A stretch of DNA of 64,000 nucleotides from Melampsora larici-populina 98AG31. Its lineage: Eukaryota > Basidiomycota > Pucciniomycetes > Pucciniales > Melampsoraceae. Every line of letters starts with the position of its first letter. Position 1 is the first letter of the stretch. A model generated the notes under the pieces. The model worked only from the letters and a program-made list of their open reading frames with translations, did no database searches and was not told the DNA's origin. The stretch is from NCBI RefSeq assembly GCF_000204055.1, contig NW_006768816.1:179998-243997 (forward strand), given 5' to 3'. This document shows positions 45,103 through 58,109 of this stretch, one piece after another. Made by a program: the position numbers and the translations under genes.

Positions 45103-48100
45103 TTAACTCTCTAAGATTGAGTGGAAAACTATATTTTTAGTAGCCAAGACATCTTCATCCGACACAATGCACACGTGAACGTTAGCGGCAGAAGTACAGC
45201 GCGAAAGCGCAACATATAGTTGGCCATGAGTGAACACAGGATTTGGCAATAAGATTGTTACCCTCTGCAAACTCTGACCTTGACTCTTGTTGATGGTCAT
45301 GCAGAAAGCCGGAACAACTGGGAATTGCAACCGGTAAAAGGGAATAGGGCAATTTTCATTGCCCTCATGATGCAGCCTCATTTTTGGTAAACTTATTGAT
45401 GTACCGATCGATTCACCAGTCAAGATGCGACATTGTAAAGCATTGTCAGCATAATCCGTAATCAATAACCGTGTACCGTTGCACAAACCACCGGCCAATT
45501 GCAAATTCCGCAACACCATCACGGAGGCTCCGACCTTGAGACGCATTTCGTGAGACGGGAATCCGGGGAAATCAAAAGTGTTTAAGACGTCGACCGTCAC
45601 AGGATTGCAGAAAGATTCATCCATAAGATCGACTGAAGTGGAAACATGATAGTCCCCAGGCAAAGAGTCCATTACGTATTCGTTTATGATTGACATCGTT
45701 GAGTTGAGAGGTGTTATGACGCAACGGATTGAGTATAAGTCCGTTAGTTCGGGCCAGTTCCGGCTTCTGACCAGGTCACCTGCTCCACGATACTCCGTAT
45801 CAACTAAATCTGGGTCAAACTCCCGAGGCGGCCGAATAACTGAAACATTGCAATGCATCAGGTCCAGTACCGCAGCGTAATCTGTTTGCAAACGGCCTGA
45901 GCCTAGTTCCAATAACCAGGCAGCAAAGAGTTTGTTGGTAGGGTCGGGCTGCACACTATTACCACCTAAACAAATGTTCAGTGTCAGTGCAAATCGAGTG
46001 ATACGTGACCACAAAAAGGAAGCCTTCAAACTGGCAGCAGCTTGAGCCATCAAGTTTGCTCTCCTGACGATAGGAAGTGTCTGCCGGAAATCACCAGCGA
46101 ACAGAACCACTTTGCCCCCAAAGGGTACGTCGATTCCGGTTATGTCTCTTATCGTTCGATCAACGCACTCAATAGTGTGCTTGTGCTGCATCGCCACCTC
46201 GTCCCAGACAATGAACTTAATATCTTGAAGTTTCCGACCCACATGATCCCTACTCGAAACCGGGCAGGTTGATTCTTCATCAACAATGATTGGTATTTTA
46301 AATGCACTATGAGCCGTTCGACCATTCAATAGGAGGAGAGACGCAATGCCTGCTGCAGACACTGCTTCGAAAGGGATATGATTGCCGTTGCAGTAATGCA
46401 AAATACAATTCAAGACAAAAGTCTTGCCGGTACCGCCAGGACCATCCTGGAAAGCCATGTATGGTGTTCCATTGTTCAGTGCTTCCACGATTGGTCCAAT
46501 GACCGACCGCTGCTCAACGGTTAACAGTTGTAGCATTGCATCGTGCTTGCGAACGCTCTCCCCCGGATCAACGGTATTGCTTCGATCAGTCCTGTCAACA
46601 TCTGGAAGGTCCAATTCGAACAATAGTCTGTGATCGACCGCTCGTACGCCGACCGATTCAAGGGACGATTCCATTAACACGATAATCTTCTCAAGTTGAA
46701 ACAATGCATAATTGTGGATTTGCTCAGGTGATGGTTTGATGCGCGGATTCAAGCGTTTGAGCTGGTACTCGCAGTCGTCTGAAAGGTTATCAATGTGCGC
46801 TGACCATAATCCGTCTGGGTCAGCAGGTGAGCTGTGACATAAAATGATCGCCAACATTCGTCTGAGCTGATGACCAGTTTTCCATACTGCAGCTTCACGA
46901 AGACTTCGATGATAATGCTGATCGCTTAATAACAGGCCCAGCTTATCCGCGGCTTCGCGATACGTGGGAAACGTAACACCATCAATTGTCCTGAGGTCTT
47001 GAAATGAAGTCGGACCTCGAATGTGAGAGAGCAGCAACCGAAGATAATAAACGTCGCCCCTTTTGATGTTTGCAAAGTACACCCTCCCTACTGCAATCGC
47101 ACCATTCTTCCGAGTTGTTAATTTCTTGGTCTTCTGGTCCCAAACAAAATGTTTTGGCACCTCTTGGTATTTTAATGACCGAACAGTTGTGTTTGATCCG
47201 CGCAGTTTAGTGTTCTCCTTACAAAGCCTGAAAAACTCGGTCAAGGTTGTCCTTGCGGCTCGTCCGGTTTCAATCGCCCTTCGTAACCCAGCTTCATCTT
47301 GGAAGTAGACCGTTTGATTATCTTTGGTGTGTAGAGCCAAGCGCTGGACAGGCGGGTATCGACCTGCGATTGGGTACTTAAGCAGTCGCCAAATTGCTGA
47401 ACCAGTATGTTAGTGCATGCAACTTTAAACTACATATTGGTCACGAGCTCACCTTCAGGAGAACTGATGAATCGTGCATTAAGGTACGCCAGTATCTCAT
47501 CCGGGGTCTCATCGCCTTCAAGCCGAGCCATCGTTCTGTCATGCCCCTTTAATATGTACTTGAAAAGGTATTTAATAGCTCTGATGCTCGCGGCTACTTT
47601 GACATTGATGTGGCATTTATACTTAAGGAGCAAAAATCGATTATAAGGGACGACATGCCCATTATTGTACTTGAATGAACCTTTGGTAAAATGCCTGCCA
47701 TTATCGGGCCGCTTGTAAGTGGGGTAAGAGTCCTCGGCCAAAGATGTGGTCTCCATAAAAGGTCTTGGGAAACCGCAAGTACATTCTGAACCATTCCAAC
47801 ATGGGAATTTTCGACAGGGTCCGTGTAACATGTGTTGGGTGACCAGGTCGTACATCTGTGACTCGGTTTCTGGGTTAGGTAATTGAGCAGAAATCAAACA
47901 ATCCACGTCTTCTGTGGTTACTGGTTTCGATCTGCCGTCCAAGAACAGTATTAGATGACAATGAGGCAGGCCTCTTTTCTGGAATTCAATCGTATAGACA
48001 TACGCAACCACCACCCCCAGCCTGTCCCGTTTGATCAGATCATCCAGCAAACAATGAAGTTTGATATAAAAAACTCAAGACACCAAGTCGGGTCTATCAT

Positions 48101-49566
48101 CAGCCGTTTGACCATCTTCTAGCTCATCTGTTATCTCAGCCCATTTAGGATTGGCGGTCATGGTAATGAAGAGACTCGGATTACCATACTCTGCCACCAA
48201 GCTCATGGAGTCCTGGTACAGCTGCTGCAGATGTCTAGGCCCCCCGATGAAGCTCGAAGGTAGAACAACCCTGCGCCCCACGATTTCGTCCTCAGTTTCG
48301 TTACCTAATGCCTCGATGGCACCATGGTACATCTCGGCACGAATCTCGTTCTGGTGGAAACGAAGGTACTGAAGCCTGGAATGCTCGACACAGATATACA
48401 TGTCGACGGCGAATTCCTGAAACAGTCGGCCGGAGGCCAATATAACTGAATAAGATGGTCGCTTGAATAATAAGTAAGCAAACCAATCCAGGTTTGTGAC
48501 GTCGCCCTCAGGGTCTAGAAATGTTTATCCATTCAATACCAATTCAAGTCATTTAAAATGAAAACAACTCACTGCTAGGGGTCGGATTCTTGAATGACTC
48601 GTGCCACATCTGGGAGCCGTATAAGAAAAGAAGGGGATACCGCAGCGCAAAGTACCCAGTGTGCAGCTCAGAAATACGCTGGCGCCGTCCCGATTTTCTA
48701 ACCAGGATGATGTCCCGTTGACTCTGGCCAACATTGCCATCACCGTCAACAATCGCCGCGACTCCATTGGCTGTTGGTAAATTATACCGACGATGATCGG
48801 TGCCAGCAGCAACGACTGTCTTGATTCGTAGGGTCTTCACAACTCGATTGTTGCATATCACATTTGCCAATTTGAACACCTTTGCATAAGGATTGTGTCG
48901 ATACATGAATTCCTGAAATTGATAAAGGATATCAGGGTCCAGGTCCAAACCAGATCGTTCGACTCGAAGACGTGCTTCCTCATGACCTCCACTACCATAA
49001 GTGAAGACTTGAGCGAATCCCGGTTCACCCTCCTTAAGAGGCATCAAGGAAGGGATATTATGGGATAGTTGTCCATTAATACAAAAGACATAGTGGCCAG
49101 CCTGGCCCAGAACGTCCGAATCTAGTGATACACCGAGAGAGGTGAACGATAATGCATTATTGTACTTCTGAATCTTCTGCCGGAAAACAATTGATTCTGT
49201 ACAACAAACCGTTTCAGCGTGCCAGTATCAACCCCAGAGACGGGCGAATTACTTACGATCATCACTGCCTTTGAGCAAATTACGGAAGAATTCAGGCACA
49301 GGCTCATCCACCAAATCAGGGAAGTACCTTACAGGTAGATCAACATCTCCATGCCGGCAGCAGTTACCAAACGTCGCATGATCGAGGTTAGCATCCTTGA
49401 GCCGGCGCTCCAGTCTCCATCTAAAGGCCCCACAGCCCTGACACCAATCAGATTGACGACCAAGGCTGAATGGCAATTCGACCCGGAATCGGTGAAACAG
49501 GTTTGCTTCACACCCAAATGCTTCGCTCCGTATTGCTGGACCTTTTGCGGCTCTCCTTGGTGGCAT
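45103..49566 (-). CDS. Helitron Rep-helicase, four exons, one in-frame stop
   Basis: The ATG at 49566 starts MPPRRAAKGPAIR. Exons 49566-49257, 49196-48573, 48514-47453 and 47396-45103 join in phase to 1430 codons. In order they encode an N-terminal zinc-finger-like segment (CQGCGAFRWRLERRLKDA), the Helitron N-terminal domain (TMTANPKWAEI), the HUH Rep motif in KRGLPHCHLILFL, a conserved C-rich block, and a Pif1-type SF1 helicase with Walker A GPGGTGKTF, Walker B IVWDEVAM and the late motif LYVALSRC. This protein nicks and unwinds DNA for rolling-circle transposition in the nucleus. The single defect is TGA at 48075-48077, between the N-terminal and Rep motifs, where arginine would be expected from CGA. 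Everything else is open, so this copy decayed recently. Confidence 0.93.
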
Positions 49567-49569
49567 TGA

Positions 49570-51900
49570 TGCTTGCAGATAAATTGTAATACAAAAAGCT
49601 GGATTTAGTTGTGATTGAACGGCCAAAGAGTTGATCGGCACTCACTGCGGTGAGCACACAATCAGGGCAAAGGGGTGATATTAGCCCATCGTCCAAAGAG
49701 AATTGCCTGATGACAACATCACCACCCGAGACCCGTCAATCATTGACGTTGGTAGCCTCCCCAAACATGCTCCCTGACCCCAAGCAACCACGTCGATCCC
49801 TTGATTCATCCACAGAGCTGTGGGCAGTCCCTTGTCCGAAACCTTCAATCACAATCCAATGTGTGTGTTTCATGGCCTGGAGAGAAGTCGGCGCCGATAC
49901 CACATCTCATGTCGAACCGTGCGTTGTCTGGTGATTCGGAACAATAGACAAAGTAACTGGACTCCGCACCGTCAGCAGATCACTCATTTCAACTATCATA
50001 CACACTCCTACCTGCACTGCAAACAAATTATTCAGCCATTGTCATGAGCACGGTTATTATAACAGTGCCACTTTGATAGACAAATGGGATCGCCGACTTT
50101 GACTGTAGATGCCGTTGAGGGTATATCCGCACTGTCATGTGTGTATACCTGGCCTGAGAGAAGAAAAAACCGGTCATTAGACGTTAGCGTCATCAGAGGC
50201 AATCCACGTCAATAGGAGACTGATTGACCCTCTTGTCATGAGCAAGGAAAGCAATATACAGCACTGAGCACAAACAGTATTTGATCAACCCAATACCTGA
50301 TCATACCCATTGGGCTTCACAGCCCAGCATCATTATGGCGGGTCAGTGGGGTACCAAAAACTGATTAATCCTCCTCATCCTGATATGAATAATAATCATG
50401 AATCACGAAAGCAGACTCCGTAAACACACACACAAACGAATCCTCAAGCGTGACGGTCCGGTGAGTCTCCAATCTTTCACGATCAAGAACTCGAATAGAT
50501 CACAATCATCATCTTGGGTGGATGGTAAGTGGTGGCGAATCGCACATCGTGTTGAATCACGTCGAGCATGGTCCATAAATAGAACCTGATTCGATGCACA
50601 ATTGCGATTGCAGAATAATACCACACAACGTAGAACATTTCCAGACCGCATTTGCACACTTGATTCCTCTGGACCACCCCACACCGGAGTTGACTGAACA
50701 CCGGTCCCAGTCCTTATTAGGTCGTAGCTTGACAGCTCAAGCGTGGAGCGGGCCACACACCAAGAAACATCATGCCAATGGAGGTATTGCACATCTCAGA
50801 GAGCCATCATTTGGAAGGATACGGGGTCGTCAAATGGACGACTCTCTCTTGGTCCAAGCATTGTATTTCCAAGCCAGTGTTGGCGAAGTTGGTTGCGGAA
50901 TTCATCAAGGGTCAGTGAGTCATAATACGTAGATAAGAAAGAGACTGATATGTGAATCGTAGAGTCTGAATGACATCCGCGTCCACACCACCGCTCAGGA
51001 AGGATTGCTCGACGTGGCAGGAGGCCCGCCTACAACTATACTATCTTGATACCGTACCATAACAACCCAGAAGTTATGGTATCACAGGACTCTTAGGTAA
51101 GTTGTCTGATACTTGGATTAACCGCATGTATTACATAAACAGACTGAATCGCTTATACAGTGTCTCCACAGTCCATTGGGAGCACGACCTCTGATTTCAG
51201 TCAGACTAACAAATCATTGGCCACGATTTTCCTACTACATGATTGAAATTTGTTTGTGACAGTGTCCTTAGTAATTCACTCGGCAGTGTGTCATACCTCA
51301 ACCACATAAGGTGTACCGCCTGAAGAAGGCTGTTAAAAAGAAGTTGTGAGAACCGGGCAGCACACCGCGCGGATGTGTGTACACTTTGATGTGTATCGCA
51401 ACTGAGGTTTTGGGAATGTCCATCCCTGTTGATCGATGTCACGAAGATCTTGAATGCTCCGCAATTGAACACAGTGTTGACCCACATTGCCATTGGGTCA
51501 ACAGAATCAGACTGTACAAAATCCGTTGATTAGGTAACTGTGATGGGCCGGTGGACTGTTCGGATGACCGAATGCAGCCAGGCTACAGTACTGGTTCAGT
51601 ATATTGACGATTGAGGCCTGACACCCAAAACTGTTGCATTTGAGCATAATTATGTGTAGACAGGCATATAGGACAGATCTCATGTGAATCCAGTGAGGAT
51701 ACCACTCGAGGACCATGCGGTATAACAAACCAGGAGTTTGTCATTGGCAGACGGTCTGACTGTGAAACGGGTGCAATGAGTGGTCCACGAAAACAAAAGT
51801 AGATTGAAGGTGGATGAATAACCGTTCAAATTGGATGATGCAAGACCTGGTTGCTTAACCTTGATCGAGAACGCATCAACATTGTCAAGACAATCGATTC
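49570..51900. other. Helitron-internal spacer, no gene recognised
   Basis: The region separates the helicase start from the solo LTR. Frames of 95-130 codons occur (50403-50792 and 51206-51493, both minus) but have no motif or splice support. The helicase promoter must lie at its left edge. Confidence 0.4.
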
Positions 51901-51905
51901 AACGG

Positions 51906-53670
51906 TGTGGTGAGCAAGATCTCTACTTAAGCAAAAAATTTAAAAATTATGTGGAAACTCGAGTTTTTGGTCAAAGGCACTATTATTATTGAGGTTGTTA
52001 GTCATCAAGGTTATTAAAGTTGATTCATTATTTTCATTTCATTATCTTTCAGAATATATATTTACATAAGCAATTGATAAGATCATTTAAGAGCAAAGAA
52101 AAATTTGAAAAGATCAATAAAAATAGTAAAAGAGTGAAAATCATATTAAGAGAATTAGTAAGAAGGGATTTGAGGAAGAAGAACATTTAGTTTGGATCTT
52201 TAAGAATGGAAACTGTTATGAAAAGAATGAAAGAAGAAGAAGAATACAAAGCAAGTTGAAGAAAAATTCGAAAATATGGGTATGAAAGCTTGGAAAGTGG
52301 TTTTTAGCTTATTAATAGAAGAGATATTGGTTCAGGAAGGTTTTATTGTGAAAGAGAAGGATCACATTAGTCATCAACAACTTTAATCATGAGGATTGAT
52401 AAGGGAGGTGTGAAGTTATTCAAGAAAAGGGAAATTTCGAAGAAGGGTACTATGGTATTAATTCCTGTGTAGTGATGTCATTGATGGATTGATTGCGCCA
52501 AGAGTTTTTCAGAAGGATTTTAATGCTGTGTGATTGATTGGAGCGCTGTGGAATGATCTTTTGATAGAAGGAAAATCATTATTAGACGTGAAAATAGTCA
52601 AAATTCATCAAAAATGGGAGTTTTCAGTTAATTACATATGGTAAAACTTGTCAGAGTTGGGTGCGTGATAGTTCATTCGACGCAGAATCATTGGTTTCAT
52701 AATGTACAATCTTTAAATCATTAGTAGCGGAGGAGTAGTGAAAACGTTATAAGGCAACAAAGAAACTGGAGTGAATTTCGAATTTGGAGGTTACATGTGA
52801 CATTTACATGACAAAACCTTATTTTTGCAATCTTTACAACTCAATAACTTATTCATCACACATCAGAAATAGGTGATATAGGGGTGATAAATGATCAGAA
52901 TCACGAGGGCTATCAAATGAGCTATAGTAATCCAAAATTGAACAACTTTACAAAAAATTCGTAATTCCAAAAATGGATTTCAGCTATGAATATTAGGAAA
53001 AAACCACCTGTATTCATCATAAGAAGATCTGTTCATCATTTATTCACATCAATTGATCAAATTCACGCCTTGAATCATTACAAACAATAATCTTTATGAC
53101 ATCATATGATTACATTGGAGGATATTCTGTTGATTTTGACGGTTTTTGAGGGTTTTTGGAGGTTGTTGACCATTGTTGAAGGTTGTTGGAGGGTTATATA
53201 CTATTGTTAAGGATTTTACGGGTCTTTGTTCCCCTTTTTAATCATCTTATACTTTTGTTAGAGTGTTTTTAATCATCATTAAATTACTTTACTAGTACTA
53301 AGTTCACTAAATAGCCCCTTTACATCAAAGGAGAGATTTCTTTACGTGTGATAAGACTACAAGTCTTCATTTGGAATAACAATCAAACTGATTGTTGCTT
53401 TGCTAGTAATTGTAATTGTGTTTTGTTGTGTTCAAATTGGAATAACACTACAATAGTGTTGAGATTTCTCTATTTCTAAAAACTCACGGGAATAATACTT
53501 GAATTAAGTAATGAGACATATTTCTCTGGTGCTTTATCCCAAAGAATTCAGCAAAACCCCGTGTTGGTTCTTTCAAAGAGGCAGTCTTAGGCAACTTCTA
53601 CTAGATACTTTATTAGTGGATTATCCCTCTTTAAGCTCTGTAAAGCTTTTGTTGAGCTTTAAGTTCTACA
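51906..53670 (-). mobile_element. Solo LTR, family A copy 3 (diverged)
   Basis: This 1765-base repeat begins on the plus strand with TGTGGTGAGCAAG and ends TAAGTTCTACA; the minus strand thus begins TGTAGAACTTAAAGCTC. ACGG lies on both sides (51902-51905 and 53671-53674). It shares blocks with 9347-10981 and 37898-39422, such as CAACTTCTACTAG, ACTCAATAACTTATTCATCA and a GGAATAACACTA block, but is clearly more diverged. It separates the Helitron helicase from the OB-fold-like genes. Confidence 0.75.
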
Positions 53671-54049
53671 ACGGTAAGAATCATCAGGCCCAATACGACA
53701 AAAAAAATTGAAATGAATTGAAACAAAGAATTGAAACATTGGGAAAGACACCAGGAAATACAATCTATGGTTTAGCCTGTGGGCACTTGGTACGGCAGAC
53801 ACTATTTGAAACAAATTCAGCTAATGTTAGAAAAACACGGTTGGGAACAGATACAAAGATGGGTTAGGTTATGCTTGAAGAGCTCTGGCTCTATAACAAT
53901 TTTTAATACTGGGCAACAAACAATAAAAAGGTGTTTGTATTGATTGACTGGGATCAGATCATGTTGATTAGCAGAATGGTTGCGCGAGCATTGGCCCGCA
54001 CTGATACAACATCTAGGAACTATGTAGACGGTGATGCCACGATCGTGAC

Positions 54050-55220
54050 CTAGATCTCCTCCAATCCGGGTCCAGCGACTTTGGTTGCCTTTCTTTTGGG
54101 CTGTTCCCTCGCCCTCTTTTTTGGTGGTTGCCGGACTGGTTGTTCGCCAATCGAAGGAATGGAGGCAGGTGTTTGGTCAGATGCAGTGAAAGGGGTGCTG
54201 GAGCCGGAGCCGGAAGCTGTGACTGGGGTCTTGAAGGGGGTGTTCACAGGGCGCGAACTGAACCTGAAAAGTCAGATGGTCTGGTGAGAGAATTTCACCC
54301 CGAATAAAAAGTGATAAACGAAACCTACTTAATTGACTTGGGTCGATCATTGAAAACCTGACTTCCGACCTTAACCGCTTTCTTGCGACCGGCAGCCTCG
54401 AGGTGGCCAGAGGTAGGTGCTACTTTGTTCACCTATTGAAAGCCTGAGTCAGATTTGCACAATAGCGAGGCACATTGAAACTTGCTATCACAATATAATG
54501 GTTCGTTTCTTCGTTGAAACCTTTAACATAGCCATGGAATTGACACTCACGCCCCTTTTTCACAATTTGGGGTGATCCCGCGAGGTGCTTAAAAGGAGGG
54601 ACCCGGTATTCGACCGTCATAGACGTTGCTTCCTTTGTCTACAATGATAGTTTCAGAACACTCTGATTGATACAGTCGAGATATGAATTACACTGACCTC
54701 TGGGTGAAAATCACAATGCTGAACAATGGCATACAAAGTGACCTTATTGGTCTCGGTAGCATTGCGTTTGAGGTACTGCATGTGTTCCTCGACGTAAAAG
54801 TCGACATCAAGCACACGACCAATCCCAGTTATCCCGACTTTATTAGCCAAGCTGTCGGAAAAGGACTCTGCGCTACCAAGCAATGCTCGGTCGAAACCCT
54901 CGAAGAACAACTCATCGTTGTACGTATCGCGAGTATTGGTAGGGAAAAAAGTCCCTCGCAGGAAGTACAGGTTACCAGGATGCAGCATAAAGTCTTTGTT
55001 GCTGTAACCAGTAGCCCGAATCTCGTAGTCAACGGTCTCATCAGGATCTTCATCACTACAGACAATGTTGGTCGAAAAACTGCGGAATTCAACCTTGAAG
55101 CTTTGTTCCTCGCTTAACTGTGTCCCAGGATATTATGTGTCAGCGGCGTCCAGCATTGCCTCTGGTAATCATGGTGGTTAAAGCTCACCATTTCATCGAT
55201 TTGGAAAATGCCAGAAAAAT
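54050..55220 (-). pseudogene. OB-fold/RPA-like Helitron-associated gene, 3' part
   Basis: A spliced minus-strand reading joins a segment ending FQIDEM (near 55190), via GTGAGC and an ACACAG acceptor, to LSEEQSFKVEFRSFSTNIV and on to MLHPGNLYFLRGTFFPTNTR, ELFFEGFDRALLG and LANKVGITGIGRV. Further exons read YRVPPFKHLAGSPQIVKKG (54600-54480) and a basic, S/T/P-rich tail (54247-54050). Repeated beta-strand-like blocks with G/F positions suggest an OB-fold single-strand DNA binding protein, and Helitrons often carry RPA-like genes. I recall similar rust proteins, but the family call is inference. No obvious stop interrupts the central 111-codon block. Confidence 0.45.
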
Positions 55221-55894
55221 ATACGCCATGACCGGTGCAGGGGTTGGGTTCCGACATTATCAATGTGTATACTGGGACGACTATACAGATGTGAATCAGG
55301 AAGTGGCTACAGATCCTGGAAAATCAAACGCATGCAAACAGTGGTAAGCAATATGTAAAAAGCGATCACAAAGGAAGACACAAAATATTGATGAAGGAAA
55401 TGATGGCGCATCGTACACAATACTGCTACACCGAATCCAAATGAGTAAGGCAATGAATTGTGGAGTATGGTCCAGGGGGTTACGCATAGGACAATGCCAC
55501 CTTTATACTTTGGTTGTTCGGCTATTTCAGGAGCAAGAGGTGTGTCGGAACGCGAGCATGTGAGGCATTGAAAGTGGTCGCAGCTGGAAACAAAACGTAC
55601 CGTTTTCAGACTGGCCCATCTAGGCGCCGGTGTATGTTGCCTTTTGCTGATCAGATGTACGAAGCGCTTTCATGGGGCAAAAACTACCCGAAGTTACCCT
55701 TCGCAAAGGTGGAGGATACCAGGATTACGCATTTTGACACAGGGAATAAGGGAAGCTGTGAGTCGGATGGCTTTGCCTGACAGATTTTGTCAAGGAAAAA
55801 GTTGAAAGATAGCCGAACCACATGCCTCAAAGGTCGGAAGATAGTGCGAACCCAGTGTCGCTATTTTGGAATAGACCCGGGCCTGATTGGTACG

Positions 55895-56610
55895 TGACAG
55901 AGATCAGCAAGAACGTGAAATGAGGGACTGACCAAAAGACGCAGTTCGTTCCGTTTACACAATCTGGAGACTTCTGAATGAAGATTAGCAGATAACGGAG
56001 ACGTCAACAAAATATTCTGACACCCGGTGGCCAGGAATAATCACAAACGTAATCAAATGAGGGAGATACCTGGAAAATTCGAAGGCTTGAGTCTTGAGGA
56101 TTGAGCCTACACAATCATGTGAATCAGTCGAAATGGAACAGGAGCCCGATAAATATGTTTGTCATCTGACATGGCACAGAGAAAAACCTGTTTGATAAGG
56201 CGGCGGTTTTCTTTGTCACAGGTGACTGACTGGGGTTTAGTACGCATTGGTTGGGGGCACTCGGTTCGGAGTTGACATGATCCGGGGTATTGTCCATGAG
56301 AAGGTGGTATGCAGTAGGCATGCCGGGCAGTGGTAATCGCCACGATGAGTATCAAGGATTCCAGAGCAGCAGAGTTGAAGGACGAACTGCAATCGGCTAT
56401 GGCGTGCTTGCATGGCAAGACGTTTGGAGGAATATGAGAAAGTGATGTGGCGAAGGGCGTCAATGTGGGATCATTCGGATCGGATAGTTCATCAGGGGTA
56501 GGTCCCGTGGGATCAAGGTCATATTGTGAAGTCGTGTAAACCTCGAAATGTGAAGTAGGAAATGGGAGTACTGGGGAGTTTGGCCGTCAAAGACGGTTAC
56601 CCTTTGACTT
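55895..56610 (-). pseudogene. N-terminal part of the OB-fold-like gene, copy 1
   Basis: The frame reads SPVLPFPTSHFEVYTTSQYD, then PTGPTPDELSDPNDPTLTPF and LSHIPPNVLPCKHAIADCSS. After a frame change it continues as APNQCVLNPSQSP and SFHVLADLCHVP near 55900. A diverged copy with the same order lies at 57585-58105. It may be the 5' exons of the gene at 54050-55220. No start codon was fixed. Confidence 0.4.
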
Positions 56611-57098
56611 GTGAATGAGAATTGCATGATATATTGTCATCAACACAACACTTGTGCCGTTATGAAAGTGCATTTGAAAACCTACCCAAGTGACTTGGTG
56701 ACCGCAGGACAAACTTATAGAACAATATAATCAACAATACAATGAACAAATCAAGCGCAGTGCGTAATAAGGATACGGGAGATAGAATCAGCACAATCTG
56801 GTTTCGTAATATTGATGTTTAATTTTCATGGCAACCAAAATACAAAACATGGAATTGCAAAATGAAGCCAAGTATATGAATGAAATCTTGAAAGCACCTC
56901 AGGTATTCCAAGTCATGCTTGCAAAGTTGTAAGACGGAGGCACATTAACACGCAGACCTCATGAATATTTCTATACTTCGCAATGTGACCTTGACCTCAT
57001 CCTTCACTACCACATTGATCCTGTGGGTGTGAGGAATTCCACGTTGCTGATGATCTAACATTATTAGTCGAGCGTGGTCTAGGAGTAGGCACACGTGG

Positions 57099-58105
57099 TC
57101 AGTGGATTAGGAGGCTTTCTGTGATTTTTACGCTCAACGTACCGGGTATGACAAATGGAATGTAAACATATTCCAAGAGGGAAATCACACAGAAAAAATT
57201 GGGAGAGTGGTGATTGTAGAAACTAAAGATTACGTTGCCAAATCGTTCGACTTCAATCGGAAAACCGTGCTTGTAAACCAAGATGAGGCGATTCGGAATT
57301 CCTATCAAGGCGTACTACACATTAATACTAATTTGATAAACATATGAACATCAAGAAACAACTGACCATCGCGACATGTTGCATATAATAGGTTGATGAA
57401 GTCCTTGCTCGAGAGCGCCGCGTCAATGGATTCGAACTGTTCCGACATCGATGTACAATTAATCGGGATTGGAGAGTAGGTTATATGAAACACAATATTT
57501 GAGGAGACATCCAATATATATAGCAGATGCTGGTCTAAGACTGTGATAAGAGAAACCACATCAGCACTTAACGGGTCTGAGCGGTACATGATAGAGATCG
57601 GCAAGCACGTGAAATGAGGCGTCGACCCAAAGAACCACTTCGTTCTGTCCCCACGCTCTGGAGAGTTCTGGATGATGATCAGCAGAGGACGGAGACATCA
57701 TTTGCCACATGTGACTGACTGGGGTTTGGTTCATATTGGTTGGGGCGACTCGGTTTGGAGCTGATATGATCTGGGGCATTGAAATGAGAAGGCGTTAAGC
57801 AGTCGGCATGAATGATGGTGGTGATTGCCTCAATGGTGGATGAGTGTCGAGGCCTCCGGAGGATCAAACCTGAAGGCCGAACTTGAATCGGCTATGATGT
57901 GGTTGCATGGCGAGATGTTTGATGGAATATGGAAAGTGAGGGTGTGGAGAGGGTAGATGCAGGATCTTTTCGATCGGGTAGTTGATCAGGGGTCAGTCGC
58001 GTGGGATCGAGGTTTTATTGTAAAGACGTGTAAACCTCGAATTTTGGAGTAGGGATTGGGAGTATTGGGGGGTTTTGCCGTCGAACACGGTTTCCCTTTA
58101 ACTTG
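57099..58105 (-). pseudogene. Second, diverged copy of the OB-fold-like gene
   Basis: It begins with RRQNPPILPIPTPKFEVYTS (near 58100), parallel to copy 1, then NQYEPNPSQSHV and VDASFHVLADLYHVPLRPV (near 57600). The frame at 57305-57604 continues with ADVVSLITVLDQHLLYILDV and LSSKDFINLLYATCRDG. A spliced exon (57292 down to 57099) reads IPNRLILVYKHGFPIEVERF. Stops near 58015 and several frame changes break it. Its position upstream of copy 1 on the same strand suggests tandem duplication. Confidence 0.45.
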
Positions 58106-58109
58106 AATG

